DNA of 64,000 bases. It comes from Paracoccus sigandri. GTDB lineage: Bacteria > Pseudomonadota > Alphaproteobacteria > Rhodobacterales > Rhodobacteraceae. The notes under the pieces are model-generated. The model was not told the DNA's origin. It saw nothing but the letters and a program-made list of their open reading frames with translations, and searched no databases. Shown here one piece after another: positions 16,734 to 25,744 of this stretch. The stretch is from positions 62,001-126,000 of the forward strand of contig NZ_QNRC01000004.1 in the NCBI RefSeq assembly GCF_003709565.1, written 5' to 3'. A program made the translations under genes and the position numbers. Position 1 is the first letter of the stretch; the number at the start of each line of letters is the position of its first letter.

Positions 16734-17303
16734 ATGGATTTGGGTTTCGGAACCTTCCTTGTCATCATTCTTCTGGCCATCGCTGGCTATGTGATCCTCA
16801 CCTATAACGGCCTGGTGCGCGCCCGGCAGATGGTGCGCGAGGCATGGTCGGGAATCGACGTGCAGCTGAAGCGCCGCGCGGACCTGATCCCCAACCTGAT
16901 CGAGACGGTGAAGGGCTATGCGCAGCACGAGCGCGGCGCGCTGGAAGAGGTGACGGCGCTGCGCGCGCGGGCGCAGGACCTGCCGCGCGACGACGTGGCC
17001 GGGCGCGCGCAGGTCGAGGGAATGCTGGGCCAGGCGCTTGGCCGGCTGTTCGCGGTGGCGGAAGCCTATCCCGACCTGAAGGCGAACGAGAATTTCGTGC
17101 AGCTGCAGGGCTCGCTGGAGACGCTGGAAAGCGAGATCCAGATGTCGCGGCGCTACTATAACGGCGCGGCGCGCGAGCTGAACGTCAAGGTCGAGAGCTT
17201 CCCCTCGAACCTGGTCGCCAATGCCTTCAGCTTCACCCAGGCCGAGTTCTTCGAGATCGAGAATGCCGAGGATCGCGCCGTCCCGAAAGTCTCGTTCGGC
17301 TGA
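16734..17303 (+). CDS. lemA: LemA-family membrane protein
   Basis: The 189-aa protein has one N-terminal membrane helix (FGTFLVIILLAIAGYVIL), then the LemA helical domain: YNGLVRARQMVREAWSGIDV, KRRADLIPNLIETVKGYA and the late SRRYYNGAARELNVKVESFP. LemA proteins are exported helical-bundle proteins of poorly defined role. I use the ATG at 16734; reading from a TTG at 16713 would add seven polar residues. It is followed 10 bp later by a DUF2207 gene, a widely conserved pairing. Confidence 0.92.
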   Translation: MDLGFGTFLVIILLAIAGYVILTYNGLVRARQMVREAWSGIDVQLKRRADLIPNLIETVKGYAQHERGALEEVTALRARAQDLPRDDVAGRAQVEGMLGQALGRLFAVAEAYPDLKANENFVQLQGSLETLESEIQMSRRYYNGAARELNVKVESFPSNLVANAFSFTQAEFFEIENAEDRAVPKVSFG

Positions 17304-17313
17304 CGGCGGGCCG

Positions 17314-19245
17314 ATGCGGTTCGTCGCGCCTGTCCTTGCCGCCCTTCTCATCGCCCTCGGCCTTGCCGGAGCGGCGCGGGCGGAGGAGGAGATCCGCGAT
17401 TTCCACGCCCTTGTCGAGGTGGGGGCGGACGGCACGCTGAGCGTGACCGAGACCATCGCCGTCAATGTCGAGGGCAAGGAGATCTCGCGCGGGATCTTCC
17501 GCGACATTCCGCTGCGCTACGAGGATGGCGGCGGCCGCATCCGCGAGGTGGGGCTGGATGTGCGTTCCGTCACCCGCGACGGCAGCGCCGAACCCCATGC
17601 GGTCGAGCGGCGTGCGGGCGTGTTGCGGATCCGGATCGGGAATGCGGATGTGGAATTGCCGCATGGCCTGCATCGCTACCGGATCACCTATGACACGACG
17701 CGGCAGATCCGCTATTTCCCGAGCCATGATGAGGTCTACTGGAACGTCACCGGCAACGGCTGGGACTTCCCGATCCTGGCCGCCCGCGCCGAGATCAGGC
17801 TGCCGCCCGGTGCCGGCGCCAGCGATGTCGCCTATTTCACCGGCCCCCTCGGCTCGACCGAACAGGCCGCGCGGGCCGAGCGGCTTGATGGCGGAAACCG
17901 CATCCTTGTCGAGGCCACGCGGGCGCTTGCCCCGCGCGAGGGGCTGACCGCCGTCGTCGCCTTTCCCAAGGGGGTGGTCGCGCCGCTGTCGGATGCCGAG
18001 CAGCGTGCCGACTGGCGGCGCGACAACCTGGGCTGGATCATCGGCGCCGGCGGGCTGGTCCTCGTGCTTGCCTTCTACCTGTGGGCCTGGCGGCGCGTCG
18101 GCCGCGACCCGCCGAAAGAGATCGTCGTGCCGCGCTGGACCCCGCCCGAGGGCGTCTCGCCCGCGCTGGCCAGCTATATCGCGCAGCGCGGCTTTCGCGG
18201 ACAGGGCTGGGACGCCTTCGCCGCCTCGATGATCGACCTTGCGGTCAAGGGCCACCTGGAGCTGGAGCAGCCGGGAAAGACCATGACGATCCGCCGCAAG
18301 GGCAGCGGGATCCCGGCGGGGATCGGCGCCGGGCAATGCGCCATCCTGAAGGCGCTGCCCAAGGATGGCGATGCGCTGACCGTGGACAAGTCGAACGGCA
18401 GGACCGTCCAGTCGGTGGGCCGCGCCTTCCGGCAGGCGATCGAGAGCGAACATCGCAACCAGTTCTACCGCGCCAACCCCCATTACCTGCTGGGCGGGGT
18501 CCTGATGTCGCTGCTGGTCCTGCTGCTGGCGGTCGCCTTCGGCGGCTTCGCGCCCGAGACGATCGCGCTCGCCATCGGCGTGCTGTTCCCCTCGGCCATC
18601 ATCGCCATTGCGGCCGTCGCCATCGGGCGCCGGTTGCGTGCCGCGCGCTCGCTCGGCGCGCGGATATGGGCGGTGGTCACGGCGGCCTTCCTGGGCTTCG
18701 TGGGGCTGAACATGCTGGCCGGGTTCCTGGGGATGCTGACGCAGCGCGCCTTCGATCCGCGGATGCTGGCGATCCTCGCGGGCCTGGCGCTGACCAACAT
18801 GATCTTCTTCTTCATCATGGGCGCGCCGACCCCGATCGGGCAGAGGCGCTCGGCCGAAATCGCTGGCCTGAAGCAGTACCTGGCCCTGGCCGAGAAGGAC
18901 CGGATGAACATGCAGGGCGCGCCCGAGATGTCGCCGCAGCATTTCGAGACGCTGCTGCCCTATGCCGTCGCGCTTGGGGTCGAAAAGCCGTGGTCGCGGA
19001 CCTTCGACGCATGGCTGGCCGGCGCGCTTGCGACGGGCGCCGTCGTCTATGCCGGGCCCGGCTGGTATCGCGGCACGGGCTTCACCCCCGGCAGCATCGG
19101 CGCCAGCCTCGGCAGCATGGCGGGCTCGCTGTCGAACAGCTTCACCGCCTCGCTGCCCGCGCCGAAAAGCTCCTCCTCGGGCTTTTCCGGCGGCGGCGGC
19201 TTTTCGGGCGGCGGCGGCGGAGGAGGAGGCGGCGGCGGCTGGTAG
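17314..19245 (+). CDS. DUF2207 membrane protein with Gly-rich tail
   Basis: The 643-aa protein has a signal peptide (LAALLIALGLAGAARA), an extracytoplasmic DUF2207 domain (FHALVEVGADGTLSVTETI to about residue 235), a membrane helix near 245-265, a cytosolic segment, a hydrophobic cluster of about four helices (residues 385-500), and a tail of nearly pure Gly/Ser ending in GGGW. Function is unknown. The LemA partner and the Gly-rich tail are typical. It starts 10 bp after lemA and is probably co-transcribed. Confidence 0.88.
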   Translation: MRFVAPVLAALLIALGLAGAARAEEEIRDFHALVEVGADGTLSVTETIAVNVEGKEISRGIFRDIPLRYEDGGGRIREVGLDVRSVTRDGSAEPHAVERRAGVLRIRIGNADVELPHGLHRYRITYDTTRQIRYFPSHDEVYWNVTGNGWDFPILAARAEIRLPPGAGASDVAYFTGPLGSTEQAARAERLDGGNRILVEATRALAPREGLTAVVAFPKGVVAPLSDAEQRADWRRDNLGWIIGAGGLVLVLAFYLWAWRRVGRDPPKEIVVPRWTPPEGVSPALASYIAQRGFRGQGWDAFAASMIDLAVKGHLELEQPGKTMTIRRKGSGIPAGIGAGQCAILKALPKDGDALTVDKSNGRTVQSVGRAFRQAIESEHRNQFYRANPHYLLGGVLMSLLVLLLAVAFGGFAPETIALAIGVLFPSAIIAIAAVAIGRRLRAARSLGARIWAVVTAAFLGFVGLNMLAGFLGMLTQRAFDPRMLAILAGLALTNMIFFFIMGAPTPIGQRRSAEIAGLKQYLALAEKDRMNMQGAPEMSPQHFETLLPYAVALGVEKPWSRTFDAWLAGALATGAVVYAGPGWYRGTGFTPGSIGASLGSMAGSLSNSFTASLPAPKSSSSGFSGGGGFSGGGGGGGGGGGW

Positions 19246-19328
19246 GCCGCTGCCTGGCCGATACGGCAAAACTGTCGCGGCGGCGGCAGGTCTGCGATAA
19301 GCTGGCGGCGCAAGAAGGAGGTAATCCG

Positions 19329-19730
19329 ATGACCCGCACCACCCTTGCCATCGCATGTGCCGCCCTGGCCGGGCTGGCGTCCTGCGACACGCCGGCCGAG
19401 CGTTGCGAAGCCCGCGTCGAGGCCGAGCAAAGGCATGTCTCGCGGCTGCTGGAAGAGGTCGAGGCGAATATCGCGCGCGGCTATGCCTGGGAAGACACGG
19501 TGGTCAACGAGACCGGCTTCCGCTTCTGCGCGGGCGGTTTCCGGGGCGGCTACAACAGGCTGGGCCTGGGCTATTCGGGTTGCTACGGCGGCCCCGACAC
19601 CGTGCGCAAGAGGGTGCCGATCGATCCCGTCGCCGAGATGCGCAAGCGCGACGCCCTGCAACAGCGCCTCGCCGCGCTCACCTCGGACGCGCCGCCGCAA
19701 TGCGTCGCGCGCCCCGGCGCGGCAAGGTGA
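19329..19730 (+). CDS. Small lipoprotein of unknown function
   Basis: The 133-aa precursor has a lipobox LASC with Cys at residue 19 (MTRTTLAIACAALAGLASC), so it should be lipidated. The mature part begins DTPAERCEARVEAEQRHVSRLLEEV and includes an Arg/Gly/aromatic stretch FRFCAGGFRGGYNRLGLGYSGCYGG. A near-perfect ribosome-binding site AAGGAGGT lies 6 bases before the ATG. I do not recognise the family. It follows the DUF2207 gene by 83 bp. Confidence 0.82.
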   Translation: MTRTTLAIACAALAGLASCDTPAERCEARVEAEQRHVSRLLEEVEANIARGYAWEDTVVNETGFRFCAGGFRGGYNRLGLGYSGCYGGPDTVRKRVPIDPVAEMRKRDALQQRLAALTSDAPPQCVARPGAAR

Positions 19731-20154
19731 ACCTGGACAATTCCAGCGCGTCTGCCGATCATGCGTCTCGGGTGAAGTGCCCGGCCCCCGGCCGCCAAAG
19801 GTAGGGGAATGATCCCGGCCGACAAGCGGCCCCTCGCGCACGATCCGGCAGCGTGGCGGCAGCAAGGACAGGCAGGCCCATCTTCCAGATCGCCGATGAC
19901 GGCCTCGTCGGAGACCCCTTTACCACGGTCCCCGAACCCACCGAAAATCTCTGACCGTTTCTTCGTTGCACAAATACCCAATGGCACCTGCCCGCGGCCG
20001 GGGCACGCGATCCGGCTCCAAGCCAGCGAAGTGTCCCAGCCATGCCCACCCCCACCTGCGAGTCGATGAACCATGACGGGGAAGGGGACGCCCCGCCCAT
20101 CGGCAACATTCCGCGGCTGATCCTCTGCCCGGTCGCGGGCCGTTCAGGTGGCAC
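19731..20154. other. Long intergenic region between the lipoprotein and the TetR remnant
   Basis: About 424 bp with no reading frame that resembles a known protein on either strand. The only recognisable item is a single arm of the palindromic intergenic element at 19958-19979. The region may hold decayed coding DNA, but I cannot name it. Confidence 0.5.
19958..19979. repeat. Single arm of the palindromic intergenic element
   Basis: Read on the minus strand this is GGGTATTTGTGCAACGAAGA, identical over these 20 bases to the left arm of copy 1 at 1015. The partner arm is missing, so it cannot form the long hairpin. Confidence 0.75.
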
Positions 20155-20184
20155 TTGACATAAATACCGACTGGTCGGTATGAT
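20155..20184 (+). promoter_or_regulatory. Promoter with embedded TetR-type operator
   Basis: TTGACA (20155-20160) and TATGAT (20179-20184) with an 18-bp spacer form a strong promoter. The spacer holds ATACCGACTGGTCGGTAT (20164-20181), an 8-bp inverted repeat around TG, typical of TetR-family operators. Predicted transcription start is at or beside the ATG at 20191. The site is intact although the regulator gene it precedes is broken. Confidence 0.75.
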
Positions 20185-20190
20185 AGGCCC

Positions 20191-20456
20191 ATGCCGGGAC
20201 CGACCAAACATGATCCAGATCGCGGCGACGCCCGGACCAGGCTTCCGGTCGCCGCGGGGGGATGTCATCGGAGCGGCGATGGCGGCGATGGCGGCGATGG
20301 CGGCGATGGCGGCGATGGCGGCGATGGCGGCGCGCGGGACCGGGGCGGGCTGGACCCCGGCCGCCGGGAATGGCGGGGCCGACCGCGACAGTCTCGACCA
20401 CCTGCGCCGCCATGTCGAACTGCTGTTCGCGCCCCCGGCCGGGCATCACAAGTCTG
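20191..20456 (+). pseudogene. TetR-family regulator remnant
   Basis: The first 18 residues ([18 protein letters not shown]) match the N-terminus of a TetR regulator just before the helix-turn-helix. The frame then degenerates into a 9-bp tandem repeat. Another frame shortly before the next gene reads [19 protein letters not shown], which resembles a TetR C-terminus. The helix-turn-helix and most of the ligand domain are missing: only about 270 bp remain of the expected 570-600. An internal deletion plus frameshift is the best explanation. Gene order TetR-VOC-SRPBCC suggests it once controlled the two genes downstream. Confidence 0.65.
20272..20325 (+). repeat. 9-bp tandem repeat (GGCGGCGAT, about six units)
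   Basis: Five exact units and one slightly altered first unit lie head to tail inside the TetR remnant. Units are multiples of three, so copy-number change would not shift frame. The array sits where the missing TetR sequence should be. Confidence 0.9.
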
Positions 20457-20473
20457 ACAGAAGGAGAACGAAG

Positions 20474-20959
20474 ATGACCAACCTCGTGACCTGCCTGTGG
20501 TTCGACCACGGCCAAGCCGGCAAGGCGGCCCGGTTCTATGCCGCCACCTTCCCCGACAGCCGTGTCGACCGCGTGAATGCCGCGCCCTCGGACTATCCCG
20601 GCGGCAAGACGGGCGATGAGCTGACCGTCGAATTCACCCTGCTGGGGCGGCCGTTCCTGGGCCTGAACGGCGGTCCCGCCTTCACGCCGAACGAAGCCGT
20701 CAGCTTCATGGTGCTGACCGAGGACCAGGAGGAGACCGACCGCTATTGGGACGCGATCCTCGGCAATGGCGGCCAGGAGAGCAATTGCGGCTGGTGCAAG
20801 GATCGCTGGGGCCATTCCTGGCAGATCACGCCCCGGCGGCTGATGGAACTGACCACCGGCACGGATCGCGACAAGGCCAGCCGCGCCATGGAGGCGATGA
20901 TGACGATGAGGAAGATCGACATCGCCGCGCTGGAGGCCGCGGTGGCCGCATCGGCATAG
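20474..20959 (+). CDS. VOC-family (PhnB-like) protein
   Basis: The 161-aa protein starts [26 protein letters not shown] and contains [29 protein letters not shown], the pattern of the PhnB-like / 3-demethylubiquinone-methyltransferase-like branch of the glyoxalase-bleomycin superfamily. These bind metals or hydrophobic ligands; no activity can be assigned. AAGGAG lies 7 bases upstream of the ATG. It is directly downstream of the broken TetR gene and its intact promoter. Confidence 0.88.
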   Translation: MTNLVTCLWFDHGQAGKAARFYAATFPDSRVDRVNAAPSDYPGGKTGDELTVEFTLLGRPFLGLNGGPAFTPNEAVSFMVLTEDQEETDRYWDAILGNGGQESNCGWCKDRWGHSWQITPRRLMELTTGTDRDKASRAMEAMMTMRKIDIAALEAAVAASA

Positions 20960-21001
20960 ACTAGGGATTTTTCCGACCATGCGCAGCGAAAGGAAACGAC
21001 C

Positions 21002-21445
21002 ATGCCCAGCACCGTGACATTGCACCGCGTTCTGACCGCCAGCCCGGAAAAGGTCTATCGCGCCTTCCTCGAACCTGACGCGGTGGCAAGCTGGCTGCCG
21101 CCTTACGGCTTTCTCTGCACCGTCCACGAGTTGGAGGCCAGGACCGGCGGCGGGCACAGGATGTCGTTTCGGAACTTCACCACCGGCGACAGCCATTCCT
21201 TCGGCGGCACCTATCTGGAACTCGTGCCAGGCAGGCGCTTGGTCTATACCGACAGGTTCGACGCTCCGAACCTGCCCGGAGAGATGACGGTCACGGTGGA
21301 TCTGGCTGCCGTCTCCGTCGGCACCGAGATCAGCATCGAGCAGCGGGGCATCCCGGACCAGATCCCGCGCGAGGCCTGCTATCTGGGCTGGCAGGAATCA
21401 CTGCGCAAGCTCGCGCTTCTGGTTCAGCCCGAGATCAAGCCCTAG
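21002..21445 (+). CDS. SRPBCC (AHSA1-type) protein
   Basis: The 147-aa protein has the START/AHSA1 pattern: TLHRVLTASPEKVYRAFLEPDAVASWLPP at the N-terminus, FGGTYLELVPGRRLVYTDRF in the middle and CYLGWQESLRKLALLVQPEI at the end. The fold binds hydrophobic ligands. AAAGGA lies about 6 bases upstream of the ATG. It follows the VOC gene by 42 bp, a frequent pairing under TetR- or ArsR-type control, and is followed by a hairpin. Confidence 0.88.
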   Translation: MPSTVTLHRVLTASPEKVYRAFLEPDAVASWLPPYGFLCTVHELEARTGGGHRMSFRNFTTGDSHSFGGTYLELVPGRRLVYTDRFDAPNLPGEMTVTVDLAAVSVGTEISIEQRGIPDQIPREACYLGWQESLRKLALLVQPEIKP

Positions 21446-21473
21446 CCGCCCTGGCCGGATGCGGGGACATCGG

Positions 21474-21494
21474 CGCCATTTCGCCGAAATGGCG
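21474..21494 (+). terminator. Hairpin downstream of the SRPBCC gene
   Basis: A perfect 9-bp stem CGCCATTTC / GAAATGGCG closes a 3-base loop, 29 bp after the stop codon. No U tract follows, so it may be an mRNA 3-prime stabiliser rather than a Rho-independent terminator. Confidence 0.45.
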
Positions 21495-21617
21495 GCGCCG
21501 GAAGCCCGTGCCAGCGCATTCGTGTTTCGACCTCGGGTCGGGTTATCCGCTATCATCCGTTGCAACAAGCAGCGCCTGCCGAAAAAACGGGCGCGACCGG
21601 ATGAAGGACGATGATCG

Positions 21618-22082
21618 ATGCCCCGAACGACGCGACGGAACCTGCTGATTGCCGCCGGATGCCTGGCGATGCCGGGGCGCCTGCTCGCGCAGGAGGCGCC
21701 CTCGATCCATGTGGTCGAGGGCAGCGGCTGCGATTGCTGCGCGGAATGGACGGCCTATCTGCGCCGCGAGGGTTTCCGGGTCACGACCGAAAAGCGCGCC
21801 GGCGCTGATCTGAGCCGGCACAAGGCGGAACTGGGCGTGCCCGAGGCCTATCAATCCTGCCATACCGGCCAGCTTGCCGGTTACTTCGTCGAGGGCCATG
21901 TGCCCGCCGCCGACCTTCGCCGGTTGCTGCGCGAACGGCCCGATGCCGCGGGGCTTGCGGTGCCGGGGATGCCCTGGGGCAGTCCGGGGATGGGTCCCGA
22001 AAGCGAACGCGAGGCCTATGACGTGCTGCTGGTCGGCAAGGATGGCCGCAGCCAGGTCTTCAGCAGCTATCCGGCCGCCTGA
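21618..22082 (+). CDS. DUF411 putative metal-binding exported protein
   Basis: The 154-aa protein has a Tat-like N-terminus (TTRRNLLIAAGCLAMPGRLLAQ) and then the DUF411 core: VVEGSGCDCCAEWTAYLRREGF with C38, C40 and C41, and a later YQSCHTG. DUF411 proteins are often near copper-resistance genes and are presumed copper binders in the periplasm. No other copper gene is adjacent here. An AAGGAC lies 10 bases before the start. Confidence 0.87.
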   Translation: MPRTTRRNLLIAAGCLAMPGRLLAQEAPSIHVVEGSGCDCCAEWTAYLRREGFRVTTEKRAGADLSRHKAELGVPEAYQSCHTGQLAGYFVEGHVPAADLRRLLRERPDAAGLAVPGMPWGSPGMGPESEREAYDVLLVGKDGRSQVFSSYPAA

Positions 22083-22135
22083 CGACGATTTCGCCGATCT
22101 TCCCTGTCAGCCCAGCAAGAAGGAATCCGACGCGG

Positions 22136-22657
22136 ATGTTCCACCCGACCCGACGCCAGCTTTCCCTGTCGCTGCTTGCCGTCCTGGCGGCCTGCGGCAC
22201 GCCGCAGCCCCGCCCGCAGTTCAAGACCTATTCCGGCCCGCCGGTCACGCAGATCGTCGTCTACAAGGGCCAGCGCAGGATGCATCTGCTCAGCGGGCGG
22301 ACGGTGCTGAAATCCTACGATTTCGGCCTGGGCAACCAGCCGGTCGGGCACAAGCAGTTCGACGGCGACGGCAAGACGCCCGAGGGGCTGTATTACGTCG
22401 ACCGCTTCAATCCGCGCAGCCGCTATCACCTGTCGGTCGGTATCTCCTATCCCAACGAGCGCGACAAGGCCTATGCGGCGCAGTTCGGCCGGCATCCGGG
22501 GGGCGACATCATGTTCCACGGCCGCGGCCCCGAGGGCAACCGGCTGGCGCCGAAGAACCGCGACTGGACGGCGGGATGCATCACCGTCACCGACGAGGAG
22601 ATTGAGGACATCTATGCGATGCTGCGGCCCGGCGTGCCGGTGATGATCTATCCCTAG
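22136..22657 (+). CDS. L,D-transpeptidase family lipoprotein (YkuD domain)
   Basis: The 173-aa precursor has a lipobox LAAC with Cys20. The YkuD domain follows (VTQIVVYKGQRRMHLLSGRTVL to the end), with the catalytic pair H128 in MFHGRG and C148 in TAGCITV. L,D-transpeptidases crosslink peptidoglycan or attach proteins to it in the periplasm. It is the last intact gene before the eroded transposase region, whose first bases start within a few bp of the stop codon. Confidence 0.9.
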   Translation: MFHPTRRQLSLSLLAVLAACGTPQPRPQFKTYSGPPVTQIVVYKGQRRMHLLSGRTVLKSYDFGLGNQPVGHKQFDGDGKTPEGLYYVDRFNPRSRYHLSVGISYPNERDKAYAAQFGRHPGGDIMFHGRGPEGNRLAPKNRDWTAGCITVTDEEIEDIYAMLRPGVPVMIYP

Positions 22658-22772
22658 CTGTTTGATCCCATGGTTTGATGGTGCGATCCTTTCTCAGGAA
22701 TGTAAGGATGCCCAATGGGACAAGCTCGTCACGGAAGCGCCACGACCACGCACGCCATCCGAGCTGCAATAA

Positions 22773-22812
22773 TGAGGGCTTGCCCGCCATCGGTTCAAGG
22801 GCAGGCCCGGAT
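22773..22812 (+). repeat. About 40-bp inserted element, copy E1
   Basis: It starts TGAGGGCTTGCCCGCCATCG and continues with GTTCAAGGGCAGGCCCGGAT. It interrupts the transposase reading between RAAI and SLATLSREL. It shares a core CCGCCAYCGGTYCRAGG with E2 and E3 and can fold on itself (GGCTTGCCC with GGGCAGGCC). Confidence 0.7.
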
Positions 22813-23158
22813 GATTGCACGCTTCGCTCGCGACGCTGAGCCGAGAGCTGGGCATCAACCCGAAGACGGTGGCGAAGTGGCGCAAGCGGGCGACGGTCGA
22901 AGACCCGAAAACCGGGCCGAAGGAGCCGCGCTCCACGACACTGAGTGCGGAGGAAGAAGCGGTGGTCGTGGCGTTCAGGCGCCACACGCTGCTGCCGCTG
23001 GACGGCGCTTCGCTTGCCTTTATGCCCTGCAACCGTCGATTCCCCATCTGACGCGTTCGGCCTTGCATCGCGGTCTTCAACGACATGGGATATCGCGCCT
23101 GCCTGACGTCGAGGGCGAAAAGCCGAAACGGCAGCGCTTCAAGCGCTACCCCATAGGT

Positions 23159-23197
23159 TTCGGCCTTGCCCTCGAACCGATGGCGGGCCAGGCCTCA
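23159..23197 (-). repeat. About 40-bp inserted element, copy E2
   Basis: Read on the minus strand it starts TGAGGCCTGGCCCGCCATCG and ends in GGCCGAA. It interrupts the same transposase relic between YPIGF and the segment DVAEMQTAEGK. It is inverted relative to E1. Confidence 0.7.
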
Positions 23198-23733
23198 GTT
23201 CCATACTGATGTCGCTGAAATGCAGACCGCCGAAGGCAAGCTGTATCTCTTTGTAGCGATTGATAGAACCAGCAAGTTCGTCTTTGTACGCCTTGTCCAG
23301 AAGGCCGGCGAGATGGCTGCAGCCCAGTTCCTGCGCGACCTCGTTGCCGCAGTTCCTTACCGACTCCACAAGGTGCTGACCGACAACGTCCTATGTCAGG
23401 AGCAAATCGCCGCTTGAGGCGTCAGATCGCGGGGCATCCGAGCGACCGGATACCCTTGAGATGTTCGCCCGAGCGGGCTCCGCCGTCAAGAAGTGGTCTC
23501 TCCCATAGCAAACACAGGGTCGGCCGGGTCGCCACCCTCACCGTCCTCAAGACGCTCAATGGCCATACGCCCCACGAATACATCTGCAAGATCTGGACTT
23601 CAGAGCCAGACGGATTCATCGTCAATCCGATCCACCAGATGCCGGGACTGAACAACTAGCCCGCCGGTCGGGAATCGAGCGCGTCTCGAACTGGTAGCAC
23701 CGCCCGGAACAAGCGCGGGAGCTGGTCGTCGGC

Positions 23734-24153
23734 ATGTCCGGCGTCAAAGCCGAACTGGGAACGGTGCCCCATCTGCAAGACGCGCCCGGACAGGCCGACA
23801 TCGTCTCCTTGGCCACCATGGCGTGGCAGCCGGTCATCATCAGCGATTGGGTCCGGCCCGGCACCCGTGTCGACCTGATTGGCGCCTTCAAGGTCGACGA
23901 TGCGCTGATGGCCAAGACGGCGCTGTTTGTGGACAGCCGCGAGACCACGCTCGGCCATATGGGCGAGTTGATGATACCTGTCGCCTCGGGCGCAATCACG
24001 GTGGAAAGCGTGTTGGGCAATCTCTACGACCTAGTGCGCCGCGACACCCGGCGCCGGCAGCCGCCGGTCGAGATCACCGTCTTCAAGAACGGTGGCGGCG
24101 CGCATCTGGACCTGATGATCGCGTCCTACATTGCGCGCGCCATGACGGTCTGA
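23734..24153 (+). pseudogene. Ornithine cyclodeaminase/mu-crystallin C-terminal fragment
   Basis: The fragment reads PGQADIVSLATMAWQPVI, WVRPGTRVDLIGAFKVDDALM and FVDSRETTLGHMGELMIPVASG, the Rossmann half of the ornithine cyclodeaminase family, and reaches a normal-looking end (MIASYIARAMTV). The N-terminal substrate-binding half, roughly 180 residues, is missing; the transposase relic lies immediately upstream. No ribosome-binding site is associated. It is best treated as a truncated gene. Confidence 0.75.
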
Positions 24154-24404
24154 GCGGAGCCGAAAGACAACGACTTGCCGACGGCTGGCCGTTCCTTCGC
24201 TGCAATTTCGTCAAGTCGACACCGGGTGCCAGCCGCCCGGCTGCCCGCCGTTACCATCTGTTTCTTTGTATCTGTGACCGCCACAGCCGAGACGAGCATG
24301 CCCCGGTCCAACCAGTAGGATCCCAGGGATTCCTTATTGCAGCTCATCATGCGGACTGCCTACAATTCGATAGCTCGTGCTCGTGTCTCCTCCGGTCATC
24401 GCTG
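24154..24404. other. Non-coding remnant DNA between two gene fragments
   Basis: About 250 bp of mixed, lower-GC sequence. A minus-strand open frame (24126-24350, 74 codons) has no family resemblance I can name and overlaps the cyclodeaminase fragment, so I do not call it. Confidence 0.4.
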
Positions 24405-25080
24405 CTACAGCGATCCCAGCCAGCGCGGCAGTCCCAAGGAAAGCGCGGGGATGAAGGTCGTCAGCTCCATCACCGGCAAGGCGACGAAGGCCATCATGCG
24501 CAGAGCGGGGCCGACCGCCTGATTGACCGAAGCGCGCCCGATCCGATAGGCCATGAACAGCACCGGTGCCATCGGCGGGCTGTTCGCGCCGATCACCATC
24601 GAGGTGGCGACGATGGCGGCGAAATGCACCGGATGCACCTCGACCGACACCATCAGCGTCAGCAGCAGCGGCGCGATCACCACGGTGACCGACATGTCGT
24701 CGATCAGCGCCCCGGCGATGATCAGGAACATGTTCACCAGGATCATGACGCCGATCGGATTGCTGACCAGCGACGCCACCAGCTCCGTCAGGTCCTGCGG
24801 GATGCGCTTGGCGACCAGGATGCGGCCGATCACGAAGGAAAACAGCAGGATCAGAACAATGGAGCCGGTGGTCTCGGCTGCCGCCACCGTGCTGTCGCGC
24901 AGCCGCGCCAGGCTCATGTCGCGATAGACGAAGAGGCCGATCAGGACCGCGGCGAGAACGGCGAAGGCCGCCGCCACGATCGGCGTGAAGAACCCGCCAT
25001 AGATGCCGCCGATGATGATGACCGGCAGCGAAAAGGTGGGGATGGTGCGCAGGGTGATGCGCCATTTCTCCGTGTAGGGG
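24405..25080 (-). pseudogene. TRAP transporter large permease (DctM) C-terminal fragment
   Basis: From about EKWRITLRTIPTFSLPVIIIGGIYGGFFTP to the end (LGLPRWLGSL) the sequence is the second half of a DctM-type permease, with helices, IIAGALIDDMSVTVVIAPLL and the conserved GANSPPMAPVLFMA. Roughly the first 200 of about 430 residues are missing, replaced upstream of about 25080 by unrelated sequence. The usual DctQ and DctP partners are absent. The transporter is therefore non-functional. Confidence 0.8.
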
Positions 25081-25301
25081 GGACTAACTTTGTCAGAAAG
25101 CGGCACCGCGACCGTTTCCTGACAGATTGCAGCGTCCATAAATTCGCAGGGCTTTCGCGGAACAACAGGGCGCTGCTTCTTCAAGTATCCTTGGGAAGAT
25201 CGCTTATTCGGACATGCTGGATGATTGTCGGACGCACCGTCCGAAAATTCCCAGTCCATCCGGCGGCGCGGTCGAAATCCAGTTCTGCCGTTCCGCCGCT
25301 T
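25081..25301. other. Junction DNA between the DctM fragment and the IS5-type element
   Basis: About 220 bp that continue the permease frame in the 5-prime direction without resembling it. I see no gene or RNA here. It may be debris from an earlier insertion. Confidence 0.4.
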
Positions 25302-25744
25302 CTAGGTCATGTTGACAAATGGCGCAGCCATAGCCTGATGCAGGGCACATCGACGAACCCGAGGAAGCTGTCTGCGGTTTTATCGTGGCGGGTTGCCAGC
25401 CGCCGGCTGTTCTTGAGCTTGTTGAGTGAGCCCGTGAACGCCACCGGTTCGAGAGAACGGGCGAACGCGCTCGACCATGTTCCGCAGCGTGTAGATGGCC
25501 ATGTCGACGGCCTTGCGAACCTTGTTCTTGCGCATCGGTATCATCGGCAGGGCGTTGCGGCTCTCGATATCTTCCCGAACTTTATCAGAGTCATGGACCC
25601 CGTCGGCGACCAGAACGGCGGGCTGCGGCAGGTTGTCGGCCATCACCAGGTCATAGCCGGTGCAATCGGAATCCTGCCCCGGCGTGATCTCGGTCCTCAT
25701 CGGGAGGCCAGCGCCGTTGACGCGGAGATGGATCTTGGTCGAGA

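Larger units (their letters stand above)
22662..23659 (+). pseudogene. IS481-type transposase relic
   Basis: Fragments in several frames reconstruct an IS481-family transposase: MGQARHGSATTTHAIRAAI, then SLATLSRELGINPKTVAKWRKR, then LYALQPSIPHLTRSALHR, QTAEGKLYLFVAIDRTSKFVFV, VPYRLHKVLTDN, and finally LKTLNGHTPHEYICKIWTSEP ending HQMPGLNN. The part after VLTDN up to LKTLNG, holding the second and third catalytic acidic residues, is replaced by unrelated sequence, and there are frameshifts, so it is dead. Two copies of a roughly 40-bp palindromic element (22773 and 23159) interrupt it. The expected right terminal repeat is not seen. Confidence 0.85.

Noticed and set aside
20272..20325. The 9-bp repeats as a CRISPR or phase-variation tract
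   Set aside because: Units have no spacers and change length in multiples of three, so neither a CRISPR array nor frame-switching is supported.
20180..20959. A fused frame joining an Ala-Met repeat peptide to the VOC protein
   Set aside because: Its start lies inside the predicted -10 element. AAGGAG directly before 20474 marks the real VOC start, and the upstream part reads as TetR debris.
24126..24350. A 74-codon minus-strand frame beside the cyclodeaminase fragment
   Set aside because: It overlaps the fragment on the opposite strand and has no family resemblance.
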